A DNA stretch of 64,000 nucleotides from JAIBJN01 sp963839745 (GTDB lineage: Bacteria; Actinomycetota; Thermoleophilia; Gaiellales; Gaiellaceae), in assembly GCA_963839745.1 (NCBI GenBank), contig CAWIWC010000007.1, positions 1 through 64,000 on the forward strand, read 5' to 3'. A model generated the notes under the pieces. It made no database searches and was not told the DNA's origin. It saw nothing but the letters and a program-made list of their open reading frames with translations. This document shows, one piece after another, positions 52,467-60,947 of this stretch. Each line of letters begins with the position of its first letter. Position 1 is the first letter of the stretch. The translations under genes and the position numbers were made by a program.

Positions 52467-53864
52467 ATGGACACGCTCGACCGTAAGACGCTCTTGCGCC
52501 GTGGCCTGCTCGCGGGCGGGGGAATCGCGGCGCTCGGCCCGCTCCACTCGCTCGGCGCGCAAGTCGCGCACGGAGCGAGGCCGCCGCGGGTGCCGGGCTA
52601 CGGGCCACTCGTCAACAAGGGCGACCTCTGGCTGCCCGAAGACTTCAACTACACGGTCATCCAGCGCCAGGGCGAGATGATGAGCGACGGGAACCTCGTG
52701 CCCGGCATCTTCGACGGCATGGCCGCCTATCGCGGCAAGCGCGGCACGATCGTGCTCATCCGCAACCACGAGAACCGCCGCCAGGCCGGCGAGATCCCGG
52801 TGATCGTGCCCGAGGCGCTTCGCTACGACCCGACGCCCTCGTACGTCGCGGGAAACACGAAGATCGTCATCGACACCGGCCCGCGTAAGGGCACGTTCGA
52901 GGTCCTCGAGACCTTCGCCGTCCTCGGCGGAACGGACACGAACTGCGCCGGCGGCACGACCCCCTGGGACTCGTGGATCACGTGCGAGGAGGTCGTCAAC
53001 CGGAGCTCGGCCGGTATCAAGCACGGCTACGTCTTCGACATCCCGTCCGGTGCGACGGGCCCGGTGAAGGCCGAGGCGATCATCGGCGCGGGCCGCTTCG
53101 TGCACGAGGCCTCGCTCTTCTTCGGCGGGGCGCTCTACCAGACCGAGGACCGCACGAAGTCCGCCTCGAACCCGGCCGGGGCAGCGTTCTACCGCTACAT
53201 CCCGAACCCGCCCTACGGCGCCAAGAATCCCCTCTCGAAGACCACCGGCGTCCTCCAGGCGCTCAAGATCAAGGACGAGCCGCTCGCCGACATGGACCTG
53301 AACCGCGTGCCGCTCGACCCGATGCAGGTCGAGTGGGTCACGATCGACAGTCCCGACCACGAGGACGACACGGACAACGGCCCGAGCGCTACCCGCAACC
53401 AGGCGCGGGCGAAGGGCGCCGCCGCCTTCAACCGGCTCGAGGGCATGTGGGTCGGCGGGAAGAAGGTCTACTTCGACGTCACCAACGGCGGCGAGGCCGG
53501 CCAGGGCCAGGTGTGGGAGTACGACCCGGAGCGCGAGACGCTCACCCTCATCTACGAGTCGCCGAGCGAGGGCGCTCTCTCGTTCCCCGACAACGTCGTC
53601 ATCGTCCCGAAGACCGGCCACATCCTGCTCCAGGAGGACGGCTCCGGCGAGCAGTTCATGCGCGGGGTCAACCTCAAGGGAGAGATCTACGACTTCGCCA
53701 AGACCGCGGCCAACTCGACCGAGTTCGCCGGCGGCTGCTTCGACCCGAACCGCCAGATCCTGTTCGTGAACCAGCAGGGAGACCGCGGCAACCTCCCGGG
53801 CGGCCCGGCCAACACCGGCGCCGTCACGTACGCGATCTGGGGGCCCTGGAAGTCCGTCAACTAG
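52467..53864 (+). CDS. phoX: PhoX-family alkaline phosphatase (DUF839), Tat-exported
   Basis: A 465-residue protein; ATG 52467 with GGGGAGG upstream. DRKTLLRRGLLAGGGIAALGPL carries a twin-arginine signal (RR). The mature part has GAMAAYRGKRGTIVLIRNHEN-like text, NCAGGTTPWDSWITCEEVV, SLFFGGALYQTEDRT, VEWVTIDSPDHEDDTD and FPDNVVIVPKTGHILLQEDG, the signature of PhoX/DUF839 proteins, calcium-iron phosphatases that free phosphate from esters outside the cell. The PHO box upstream fits induction by phosphate starvation. Confidence 0.88.
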   Translation: MDTLDRKTLLRRGLLAGGGIAALGPLHSLGAQVAHGARPPRVPGYGPLVNKGDLWLPEDFNYTVIQRQGEMMSDGNLVPGIFDGMAAYRGKRGTIVLIRNHENRRQAGEIPVIVPEALRYDPTPSYVAGNTKIVIDTGPRKGTFEVLETFAVLGGTDTNCAGGTTPWDSWITCEEVVNRSSAGIKHGYVFDIPSGATGPVKAEAIIGAGRFVHEASLFFGGALYQTEDRTKSASNPAGAAFYRYIPNPPYGAKNPLSKTTGVLQALKIKDEPLADMDLNRVPLDPMQVEWVTIDSPDHEDDTDNGPSATRNQARAKGAAAFNRLEGMWVGGKKVYFDVTNGGEAGQGQVWEYDPERETLTLIYESPSEGALSFPDNVVIVPKTGHILLQEDGSGEQFMRGVNLKGEIYDFAKTAANSTEFAGGCFDPNRQILFVNQQGDRGNLPGGPANTGAVTYAIWGPWKSVN

Positions 53865-53899
53865 CTCGTCTTCTCCGCACGGGCCTCGCCCGCCCGCCT

Positions 53900-53936
53900 A
53901 GCAGCCCGCCTCCCTCACGGCGGGCTGCTGCCTTTT
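53900..53936 (+). terminator. Rho-independent-type terminator after phoX
   Basis: AGCAGCCCGCC at 53900-53910 pairs perfectly with GGCGGGCTGCT at 53919-53929, followed by GCCTTTT (T-run 53933-53936). It ends the phoX transcript 36 bases after its stop. Confidence 0.85.
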
Positions 53937-53944
53937 CCCACGAC

Positions 53945-53962
53945 ATTCACCAGTCCGTTGCC
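53945..53962 (+). promoter_or_regulatory. Weak PHO-box-like repeat upstream of the PHP gene
   Basis: ATTCACC (53945-53951) and CGTTGCC (53956-53962) are 11 bases apart, 34 bases before the PHP gene. Only the first repeat matches well, so this is tentative. Confidence 0.35.
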
Positions 53963-53995
53963 CACGCGCGGGCGCGCGCGCAAGACACTCTGGGC

Positions 53996-54736
53996 ATGGG
54001 TCAGGGGAACGGGACGCGGACGCTCCTCTGCGAGCTCCACGCGCACACCACCTGGAGCGACGGGGAGCTCACGCTCCGCGAGCTCGTCGACCTCTACGGC
54101 GGCGCGGGCTTCGACGTTCTCTGCGTCACCGACCACGTCCTCCGCAGCGCCGATCCGTGGCGGGTTCCCGAGTCATGCGTCCACGAGGCGAACTTCTCGT
54201 CGTACCTCGCGGCGATCGACCTCGAGGCCGAGCGGGCACGCGCGCTCTACGGGATGCTGGTCGTCCCCGGGCTCGAGCTGACGCACAACCACCGCGAGCC
54301 CGATCTCTCCGCCCACGCGCTTGCCGTCGGGCTCAGGGAGTTCGTCACGCCGGACTTCGGCCTCGTGGGCGCGCTGCTCGCGGCGCGCGAGGCGGGCGCC
54401 GCGCTGATCGCGGCGCACCCCCACGGGCCGGAGGGCGATCCGATTCCCGCCAGGACGACCCGCCGCTTCTGGCGCGAGTGGGACACGCTCGCTCCGCTCC
54501 TGCACCGGGTCGAGCTCTTCAACCGCTCGGACGTCTACGGCTGGGCCGCGACCGGCGAGCTCCCGGCGATCGCGAGCGGCGACGTCCACTCGGCTGAGCA
54601 CCTCTCCTCCTGGAAGACGCTCGTCCCCTGCGAGCAGGAGGAGCGGGCCCTCGTCTCGCACCTCCGTTCGGGCCGCGCCACCTACCTCGTGCCCTTCCGC
54701 GCGGCGGCGGTCGAAGCGTCCGTCGCCGCGGCCTGA
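53996..54736 (+). CDS. PHP-domain metal-dependent phosphoesterase
   Basis: A 246-residue protein from ATG 53996. Metal ligands are in LHAHTTWSDGELT, VLCVTDHVL, VPGLELTHNH, IAAHPHG, LFNRSDVYGW and IASGDVHS, the normal order of the PHP family. Stand-alone PHP proteins split phosphate esters such as nucleotides or histidinol phosphate; since HisB here lacks a phosphatase domain, a histidinol-phosphatase role is possible but untested. A weak PHO-like repeat precedes it. Its 3' end overlaps the convergent MFS gene by 55 bases. Confidence 0.82.
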   Translation: MGQGNGTRTLLCELHAHTTWSDGELTLRELVDLYGGAGFDVLCVTDHVLRSADPWRVPESCVHEANFSSYLAAIDLEAERARALYGMLVVPGLELTHNHREPDLSAHALAVGLREFVTPDFGLVGALLAAREAGAALIAAHPHGPEGDPIPARTTRRFWREWDTLAPLLHRVELFNRSDVYGWAATGELPAIASGDVHSAEHLSSWKTLVPCEQEERALVSHLRSGRATYLVPFRAAAVEASVAAA

Positions 54737-55875
54737 GGGCGCAGGCCGAGCGCCAGAACGGCGAGCGCCACCGCCGCGGCGAGCGGGACGACGCCGATCC
54801 AGGCGAACGAGAGGCCCTCGGCCACGCCTCCGCCCGCAAGCGGGCCGATGAGATAACCGGCGATGCCGATCTGCGACCAGACGATCATCGCCGTGACAAT
54901 CCGCTCGGTTCCGACGGCGTCCAGGAGGATTCCGACGGACCCGGTCTCGGCGAATGCGAACCCGATCCCTGTGACGGCGAGCGCTGCGATCCACGCCGGC
55001 ACGCTGTCGGCGATGCCTACCCAGGCGATCCCGATGACGGTCAGAACGACGCCCGTCGGGACGACGACCCGTGGCCGAAGTTGCCCCGCGAGGACAGCGC
55101 CGCCGCCGAGCACGAACGCCAGGCCGACGAACAGGGCTCCGATCTCCGCCTGCCCGAGGCGGCTGTCGAAGTGGAGTGGCAGGACGCCCTCGACGATTCC
55201 CAGAGCGATGACGGCGAAGAGCACCGTGCCGCACGAAAGCCAGAAGCCGCGCACGCGCAGAGCGGCCCGGTCGGGGTGGAAGGCTTTCCTCTGTGCCGGC
55301 GTCGGGAGCAGAAGGGCCAGGCCCACGCTCGCGAGGACGAGGATGAGGTAGGCGGCGAAGGGCCCTCGCACGCCGCCGAGGGCGCCGAGGGCGGGCCCGA
55401 TCACGCTGCCGACGGAGTAGGCGGCCAGCATGCGGCTCATGCCCGCGTACTCGTCGCCGGGGCTGCGCTCCAGGGCGGCGAAGGTGACGCCCATCCAGAG
55501 CCCGCCCGACCCGAAGCCCATCACGGCCCGGGCGACGAAGTAGACGGCCAGGTCGTCAGCGACGACGAACCCGACGCATCCCGCCGCGATCACGAGCAGC
55601 GAGGCAGCCAGTACCGTGCGCGTCCGCCCGCGGGCGATCCCCGGCGCGGCGGCGACGAAGCCGAACAGCATTCCCGCGGGAAAGGTCGCCACAAGTGCCC
55701 CGATGACTGCCGGTCCGGCTCCGGTGGCCTCGGAGATCCGCGGGAGGACCGGCGCGATGACGCTGTAGCCGGCCGCGTCGAGCCCGCTCAGGGCGAGGAT
55801 GATCGGCCAGGCGAAACGCGCGCGTCGTGCGGCTCTTTCGCCCTCGAGGGCCAGGTCTCTTCTCCGCTTGTTCAC
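54682..55875 (-). CDS. MFS transporter
   Basis: A 397-residue membrane protein with 12 hydrophobic segments. FAWPIILALSGLDAAGYSVIAPVLPRISEATGA, AGMLFGFVAAAPGIARGRTRTVLA (the loop 2-3 motif) and ARAVMGFGSGGLWMG are typical of drug/sugar-efflux MFS proteins. The substrate is unknown. GTG 55875 is used; the frame is open back to an ATG at 55914, whose CATG is shared with the ppk ATG on the other strand. The start region overlaps the ppk PHO box, so both genes compete for the same promoter DNA. Confidence 0.82.
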   Translation of the reverse strand: MNKRRRDLALEGERAARRARFAWPIILALSGLDAAGYSVIAPVLPRISEATGAGPAVIGALVATFPAGMLFGFVAAAPGIARGRTRTVLAASLLVIAAGCVGFVVADDLAVYFVARAVMGFGSGGLWMGVTFAALERSPGDEYAGMSRMLAAYSVGSVIGPALGALGGVRGPFAAYLILVLASVGLALLLPTPAQRKAFHPDRAALRVRGFWLSCGTVLFAVIALGIVEGVLPLHFDSRLGQAEIGALFVGLAFVLGGGAVLAGQLRPRVVVPTGVVLTVIGIAWVGIADSVPAWIAALAVTGIGFAFAETGSVGILLDAVGTERIVTAMIVWSQIGIAGYLIGPLAGGGVAEGLSFAWIGVVPLAAAVALAVLALGLRPQAAATDASTAAARKGTR

Positions 55876-55898
55876 CAAACCGTAACCCCGCCTGGCCC
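55870..55898 (+). promoter_or_regulatory. PHO box upstream of polyphosphate kinase
   Basis: GTTCACC (55870-55876), CGTAACC (55881-55887) and CTGGCCC (55892-55898) have 11-base spacing, declining in match. They point towards ppk, whose ATG lies 15 or 30 bases further on. Confidence 0.68.
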
Positions 55899-55912
55899 TC
55901 CGGACCGAGATC

Positions 55913-58021
55913 ATGCACTCTCTGCACATGGGCATAGAGCTGGAAGCCGTTCCCAGGGGCGGCGATCGACTGCTCAACCGCGAGCTTTCGTGGCTCGAAT
56001 TCAACGCCCGCGTGCTCGATCTCGCGGCCGATCCGGGCGTCCCGCTCCTCGAGCGCGTGAAGTTCTGCTCCATCTTCTCGGCCAACCTGGACGAGTTCTT
56101 CATGGTGCGCGTCGCCGGCCTCATGGGTCAGGAGGCCGCCGGGATCGGCGTCCGCTCGATCGACGGCCGGACGCCGACGGCAGCTCTCGCCGAGATCCGG
56201 GAGCGCGTGCTCGGGCTGACGGCCCGCCAGTCGCGCCTCTGGAGCCGGGAGCTCGTCCCGGCGCTCGCCGAGCACGGCGTCGTCATCGCGCAGGTCGAGG
56301 AGTGCCAGGAGAAGGAGCTCACCGAGCTCGAAAAGCGGTTCGACCGCGAGATCTACCCGGTGCTCACGCCGCTCGCCGTCGGCCCCGGGCAGCCCTTCCC
56401 GTACATCTCGGGCCTCTCGAACAGCCTGGCAGTGCTCGTGCGCGATCCGGAGACAGGGGAGGAGCGCTTCGCGCGCGTGAAGGTCCCCGAGGGTCTGCCG
56501 CGCTTCCTCGAGGTCGGGAAACGGAGCGCGCTCGTTCCGCTCGAGACCGTGATCGCGCACTTCCTCGCGCGCCTGTTCCCGCAGATGGAGATCGTGGAGC
56601 GCGCCGTCTTCCGCGTGACGCGTGACGCGGACTTCGAGGTCTCGGACGAAGCGGACGACCTGCTCGAGGCGGTCGAGCTCGAGCTGCGGCGCCGCCGCTT
56701 CGGCGACGTCGTGCGCCTCGAGGTCTCGGGCTCGGTCTCGAGCCGGATGCTCGCGCGCCTCACCGACGGCCTCGGCGCAGGCGACGACCAGGTCTACCCC
56801 ATCCGAGGCCCTCTTGACCTCGCCGACCTTTCGCAGATCGCCTCGCTCGACCGGCCCGACCTCAAGGACGAGCCCTGGGTGCCCCGCACGCCGGCCCGGT
56901 TGGCACCAGGCGCGGGCGGGGACGACTTCTTCGCCGAGATCCGGCGAGGGGACATGCTCGTCCACCACCCCTACGACTCCTTCGTGACGACCTTCGAGCG
57001 ATTCGTCCGCGAAGCCGCCCGCGACCCGGCAGTGCTCGGGCTCAAGACGACCGTGTACAGGACGAGCGACGACTCACCGGTCGTGCCGGCGCTCATCGAG
57101 GTAGCCGAGGAGGGCCGCCAGGCGGTGTGCATCGTCGAGCTGAAGGCGCGCTTCGACGAGCACCGGAACATCGAGTGGTCCCGCGCGATGGAGCGCGCCG
57201 GCGTCCACGTGGCCTACGGGTTCCCGAACCTGAAGATCCACGCGAAGACCACCCTCGTCGTGCGCCGCGAGGGCAAGACCCTGCGGCGCTACGTGCACCT
57301 CGGCACCGGGAACTACCACGCGCTGACGGCGCGCATCTACGAGGACTTCGGCCTCTTCACGGCCGACGAGGAGATCGCGGCCGACGTCGCCGACCTCTTC
57401 AACTACGTCACCGGCTTCGGCCGTCCGCAGCGATTCCGCAAGATCCTGGTGGCGCCGTTCAACCTGCGCCGCGGGCTCGTCGACGAGATTCGCGCGGTCG
57501 CCAAGGCGGCCGGGAACGGCGAGCACGCTCGGATTCGGCTGAAGACCAACGCGCTCACCGACCAGACGATCATCGAGGAGCTGTACTCGGCCTCGCAGGC
57601 CGGGGCCGAGATCGACATCGTCGCGCGCTCGATCTGCACCCTGCGGCCGGGCGTCCCCGGGCTCTCGGAGACGATCCGCGTCCGCAGCGTCCTCGGGAGG
57701 TTCCTGGAGCACAGCCGCTTCTACGTCTTCGAGGCCGGAGAGGAGGCCAAGACGTACCTCGGCAGCGCCGACCTGATGACGCGCAATCTCGACCACCGGA
57801 TCGAGATCGCCGCGCCGGTCGAGGACGCCAAGATCCAGGCCCAGCTCGCAGGCGCGTTCGACGTCCTCCTGGAGGACAACACCGCCTGGACGCTGCTGCC
57901 GGACGGCGCCTGGAAGCGCCTCAAGCCCAGGAAGGACCAGAATTCGCGGGGCAGCCACGACGCGCTCATGCGCAAGGCTCACACCCGCTCCCGCCGCCGA
58001 GTCGCACGCCGCCCGCGCTAG
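55913..58021 (+). CDS. ppk1: Polyphosphate kinase 1
   Basis: A 702-residue protein from ATG 55913 (55928 is possible). N domain: NRELSWLEFNARVLDLA. Head domain: VLTPLAVGPGQPFPYISGLSNSLA. Catalytic C domains: HHPYDSF, FDEHRNIEWSRAMERAGVHV, NLKIHAKTTLVVRREG (the His is autophosphorylated), YVHLGTGNYH, LKTNALTDQTIIEELY and SRFYVFEAGEE. It builds polyphosphate from ATP and, in reverse, ATP from polyphosphate. The PHO box upstream and ppx 43 bases downstream show a polyphosphate operon. Confidence 0.96.
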   Translation: MHSLHMGIELEAVPRGGDRLLNRELSWLEFNARVLDLAADPGVPLLERVKFCSIFSANLDEFFMVRVAGLMGQEAAGIGVRSIDGRTPTAALAEIRERVLGLTARQSRLWSRELVPALAEHGVVIAQVEECQEKELTELEKRFDREIYPVLTPLAVGPGQPFPYISGLSNSLAVLVRDPETGEERFARVKVPEGLPRFLEVGKRSALVPLETVIAHFLARLFPQMEIVERAVFRVTRDADFEVSDEADDLLEAVELELRRRRFGDVVRLEVSGSVSSRMLARLTDGLGAGDDQVYPIRGPLDLADLSQIASLDRPDLKDEPWVPRTPARLAPGAGGDDFFAEIRRGDMLVHHPYDSFVTTFERFVREAARDPAVLGLKTTVYRTSDDSPVVPALIEVAEEGRQAVCIVELKARFDEHRNIEWSRAMERAGVHVAYGFPNLKIHAKTTLVVRREGKTLRRYVHLGTGNYHALTARIYEDFGLFTADEEIAADVADLFNYVTGFGRPQRFRKILVAPFNLRRGLVDEIRAVAKAAGNGEHARIRLKTNALTDQTIIEELYSASQAGAEIDIVARSICTLRPGVPGLSETIRVRSVLGRFLEHSRFYVFEAGEEAKTYLGSADLMTRNLDHRIEIAAPVEDAKIQAQLAGAFDVLLEDNTAWTLLPDGAWKRLKPRKDQNSRGSHDALMRKAHTRSRRRVARRPR

Positions 58022-58064
58022 CTCCGAGGGTTACAGCCGACGGTGACTGGAGAATGACGACGCT

Positions 58065-58952
58065 GTGAATGTTGCCGTCGTCGACGTGGGCTCGAACACC
58101 GTCCGCCTCCTCGTTGCGCGCCTAGAGGGCTCCGGCCTTCTGCCCCTGGACGAGGGCCGCGAGCACCTGTTCCTCGGCGAGGACGTCGAGCGCGACGGGC
58201 GTCTGTCCGCGGCGCGGATCGACGAGGCAGCCGAGTGCGTGGCCGGCTTCGTCCACACCGCGCGTCGGCTGAACGCCTCCGCGGTCGAGGTGATCGTGAC
58301 CGCCCCGGGGCGTCAGGGCGCCAACGGCGACGAGCTCGTACGGGCGCTCGTGGCGGCCGGCGGCGCGCCGGTGCGCGTCCTCTCGGCCGACGAGGAAGGG
58401 GAGCTCGCGTTCGCCGGCGCGGTCTCCGCGGCGGGGCTGCCGGCGGGCAGCGTCGCGGTCGTCGACGTCGGAGGCGGCTCGACGGAAGCCGTCATCGGGA
58501 CGATCGAGGGCGGCCCGGCGTGGTCGAAGTCCCTCGACATCGGCGCCGTCCGCCTCACTGCCCGTTTCCTCGCGGACGACCCGCCCGGCAAGCGCGCGCT
58601 CGCGGCCGCGAAGGACGAGGTCGAGCGGCATCTCGACGGCTTCGCGCCGCCGCTGCCGCAGTCGGCGCTCGTCGCCGGGGGAACCGCCCGCGCGCTGCGC
58701 AAGCTCGTCGGGAAGGAGCTCGACGCCGCAGAGTTCGACGCGGCGTTGAGGATCCTCGGCAAGCGCAACGCCGCGAAGACGGCGAAGACCTTCGGCCTCC
58801 ACGAGCGGCGCGCGCGGACGCTGGCCGCGGGCGTGATCATCCTCGCGGCGCTCCACGAGCGTCTGGGCGTGCCACTCCAGGTCTCGCGGGCGGGGCTCAG
58901 AGAGGGCGCGGCGCTCGCGCTCCTGGGCGAGCTCGCAGCTTCGGCCGCGTAA
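58065..58952 (+). CDS. ppx: Exopolyphosphatase (Ppx/GppA family)
   Basis: A 295-residue protein of the ASKHA fold. VAVVDVGSNTVRLLVARLEG is the first phosphate loop, AVVDVGGGSTEAVIG the second, then SLDIGAVRLTARFL and ALVAGGTARALRKL. It lacks the C-terminal HD-like domain of E. coli Ppx, like the short actinobacterial Ppx1/Ppx2 proteins, some of which act on pppGpp instead. GTG 58065. It follows ppk in the same direction, so synthesis and breakdown of polyphosphate are encoded together. Confidence 0.9.
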   Translation: MNVAVVDVGSNTVRLLVARLEGSGLLPLDEGREHLFLGEDVERDGRLSAARIDEAAECVAGFVHTARRLNASAVEVIVTAPGRQGANGDELVRALVAAGGAPVRVLSADEEGELAFAGAVSAAGLPAGSVAVVDVGGGSTEAVIGTIEGGPAWSKSLDIGAVRLTARFLADDPPGKRALAAAKDEVERHLDGFAPPLPQSALVAGGTARALRKLVGKELDAAEFDAALRILGKRNAAKTAKTFGLHERRARTLAAGVIILAALHERLGVPLQVSRAGLREGAALALLGELAASAA

Positions 58953-58958
58953 CCGCAT

Positions 58959-58987
58959 CTTCACGCCCTCGTCACCCATCCCTTGCC
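58959..58987 (+). promoter_or_regulatory. PHO box upstream of the PRC-barrel-like gene
   Basis: CTTCACG (58959-58965), CGTCACC (58970-58976) and CCTTGCC (58981-58987) are spaced exactly 11 bases apart and begin seven bases after the ppx stop. The downstream ATG is at 59010. Confidence 0.7.
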
Positions 58988-59009
58988 GAGGGGTGGGCAC
59001 GATGAGGCC

Positions 59010-59285
59010 ATGGAGACCAAGGGGAAGAGAGACGGCCGCCGCGCGGGCCTCGCATGCTGCGAAGGCTTCGGCGTCTACGGCCCGGCGGCGCGGATCGGCG
59101 TCGTCGAGAGCGTCCGCTTCGACCCGGAGACCGGGGCTCCGACCGTGCTCGTCGTGCGCGCCGGGCTCCTCGGCAGCTGGCTCGTGCAGGTGCCGGTCGA
59201 CCAGGTGCAGGAGGTGAGCCTGCTCGAGCGGAGGATCGCGCTGCGCTCGGGCGGCCTCCTGTCCGGGCCGCGGCAGGCGGCCTAG
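59010..59285 (+). CDS. Small PRC-barrel-like protein
   Basis: A 91-residue protein. After a basic start (METKGKRDGRRAGLACC) the sequence YGPAARIGVVESVRFDPETGAPTVLVVRAGLLGSWLV and VPVDQVQEVSLLERRIALRS has the beta pattern of PRC-barrel domains, often found in small adaptor proteins. The function is unknown. A PHO box places it in the phosphate regulon, as the only small unknown protein there. The stop shares the palindrome CTAG with the convergent hydrolase. Confidence 0.6.
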   Translation: METKGKRDGRRAGLACCEGFGVYGPAARIGVVESVRFDPETGAPTVLVVRAGLLGSWLVQVPVDQVQEVSLLERRIALRSGGLLSGPRQAA

Positions 59286-60049
59286 GCCTGCTGCGCCTCG
59301 GCCGTTCGCCAGAGTGATTCGAGGGAGCGCGCAAGGCGCTCGGGCTCGGCCCGGTGGGGCGGGTCGAAGTGATGACGTTCTTCGAACACCTCGAGCTCGA
59401 AGCTGGTGAAGACCCTGGCCAGTCGCCTCGCGATCTCCGCGTACTGATCCGGGTTGCTCAGGGCGCCCAGGGCGAGGTAGACCGGGCGATCGAAGGCGGC
59501 CAGGGCTTCGCGGTCGATGGAGCCTCGCCGGAACGCTCGGAGGATCGCGCGGATCCCCGCCGGCCTTGTCGCCATCCAGGGTGGAGGATCGCCGGGAGGG
59601 GGTGACGGGACCGGCACGCCGGGCCTCAGGTTAAAACGCACGAAACCCGGCATCAGCTGGTCGTCCGGGAGCTCGGCGAGCCGGTCGAGCTCGACCCATG
59701 CCGCCTGCTCCGCGGGGCTGAGATCCCACGTCCCGGCCCAGGCAGGGTCGAGCAATGCGAGGCTCGCCAGCCGCTCCGGCTGGGCCGCCGCGAAGGCGAG
59801 CGCGGCCGCACCGCCGCCCGAGTACCCGACGAGGTGGAAGCGGTCCCACCCGCGTCCATCCGCCTCGCGCCGGACGCCCTCCACCTCGAGCTCGAGGCCG
59901 TAGTCGTCCGGAGGCTCCGGCGCTCCGTAGACCTCCAGATCCTTCGCGACCGTCTCGAAGTCGGAGCCCAGCGCGGCGATGAGGCCGCCGTACGCGAGCT
60001 CTGCCGGGAGCACGATCCCGGGAAGGAGGATCACTTGAGCAACGGACAA
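59282..60049 (-). CDS. Alpha/beta hydrolase
   Basis: About 255 residues. ILLPGIVLPAELAYGGLIAAL opens the fold; FHLVGYSGGGAAALAFAAAQPERLASLALLDPA contains the nucleophile elbow GYSGG with Ser; the catalytic His is likely in EERHHFDPPHRAEPERLA near the end. Substrate unknown. A TTG at 60049 is used as start; another TTG at 60088 extends it. It is the last gene of the minus-strand group CYTH-CHAD, Nudix, SixA, hydrolase. Confidence 0.78.
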   Translation of the reverse strand: MSVAQVILLPGIVLPAELAYGGLIAALGSDFETVAKDLEVYGAPEPPDDYGLELEVEGVRREADGRGWDRFHLVGYSGGGAAALAFAAAQPERLASLALLDPAWAGTWDLSPAEQAAWVELDRLAELPDDQLMPGFVRFNLRPGVPVPSPPPGDPPPWMATRPAGIRAILRAFRRGSIDREALAAFDRPVYLALGALSNPDQYAEIARRLARVFTSFELEVFEERHHFDPPHRAEPERLARSLESLWRTAEAQQA

Positions 60050-60106
60050 GGCGGGACGAGTTGTGTCAGATGGCGGCGAGCGAAGCAAGCTCGCGGGCGT
60101 CCGGGT

Positions 60107-60544
60107 CTACGCCGGGGCGGCGATGTAGTCCCGTTGCTCGAATGAGCCGTCCTGGCCCACCTCGAGCACCCAGGTCGAGCCCTTCTTGCTCTCCTCGCCG
60201 AGCACCTCGGAGACGACGTCCCCGTGGGTGCAGAGGACGGCGGTCTCGCCGTCCAGCGAGTCCACGAGCCGGCGCACGTCGTCGGCCGTCGAGCCCTCGG
60301 CGAGCTCCGGCCGCTCCTCCACGGGCAGGCCGAGCGAACCGGCGAGCGGCTCGACGGTCTGGCGGCAGCGGACGTACGGGCTCGTGAGCACGCGCCGGAT
60401 GTCGTGACCGGAGAGACCGGCCACGAGGCCCTCGGCCTGTCGGCGGCCCCGGTCGTCGAGCGGTCGCAGTTGATCGAGTTGATCGTCCTGCCCGTCGACA
60501 CGGTGGCCGGCAGTGGCGTGGCGGAGGAGGAGGACGGTGGTCAG
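60107..60544 (-). CDS. sixA: SixA-type phosphohistidine phosphatase, CTG start
   Basis: A 145-residue protein of the histidine phosphatase superfamily. VLLLRHATAGHR at the very N-terminus has the catalytic RH, then RRQAEGLVAGL, VLTSPYVRCRQTVEPLA with the second Arg, and AVLCTHGDVVSEVL with the second His. The start must lie just before LLLRHA; the only candidate is CTG 60544-60542, overlapping the Nudix stop (CTGA). In mycobacteria the Nudix and histidine-phosphatase domains are fused as MutT1, also near ppk1; here they are two coupled genes. Confidence 0.85.
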   Translation of the reverse strand: MTTVLLLRHATAGHRVDGQDDQLDQLRPLDDRGRRQAEGLVAGLSGHDIRRVLTSPYVRCRQTVEPLAGSLGLPVEERPELAEGSTADDVRRLVDSLDGETAVLCTHGDVVSEVLGEESKKGSTWVLEVGQDGSFEQRDYIAAPA

Positions 60545-60936
60545 CGGGACTCCTCCTCCGCGAACGCGCTCAGGATCTCGCGGTCGCGGTCGTAGCTCAG
60601 CTCGGCGTCGGCCGCCTCGACGGGCAGCCAGCGGGCGTCGTCGACCTCGTCGTGGGGTCGGAAGCGCCCCTCCAGGGGCCGCATCGCCCAGTAGCGAACG
60701 ACCTTCGGCCGGCCCTTCTGGTCGCGGTAGCGGCTCGAGGGCAGCTCGCGCTCGAGCTCGCATCGGAGGCCGGTCTCCTCCTCGACCTCGCGGAGCGCGC
60801 CCTCCTCGTGGCTTTCCCCGCGGTGCAGCTTGCCCTTCGGCAGCGTCCAGTCGTCGTAGCGCGGCCTGTGCACCAGCAGGACCTCGAGGGCCCCGTCGCC
60901 GTTGCGCCGATACACGACGCCGCCGGCCGCCTGCAC
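60541..60936 (-). CDS. Nudix hydrolase (MutT1-like)
   Basis: A 131-residue protein from GTG 60936. AAGGVVYRRNGDGALEVLLVHRPRYDDWTLPKGK leads to the Nudix box GKLHRGESHEEGALREVEEETGL (G-x5-E-x7-REVxEExG), followed by EVDDARWLPVEAADAELSY. It hydrolyses nucleoside diphosphates linked to another group, for example oxidised nucleotides or diadenosine polyphosphates. With SixA downstream it corresponds to the two halves of mycobacterial MutT1. Confidence 0.88.
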   Translation of the reverse strand: MQAAGGVVYRRNGDGALEVLLVHRPRYDDWTLPKGKLHRGESHEEGALREVEEETGLRCELERELPSSRYRDQKGRPKVVRYWAMRPLEGRFRPHDEVDDARWLPVEAADAELSYDRDREILSAFAEEESR

Positions 60937-60947
60937 GGCGCTCTCGC

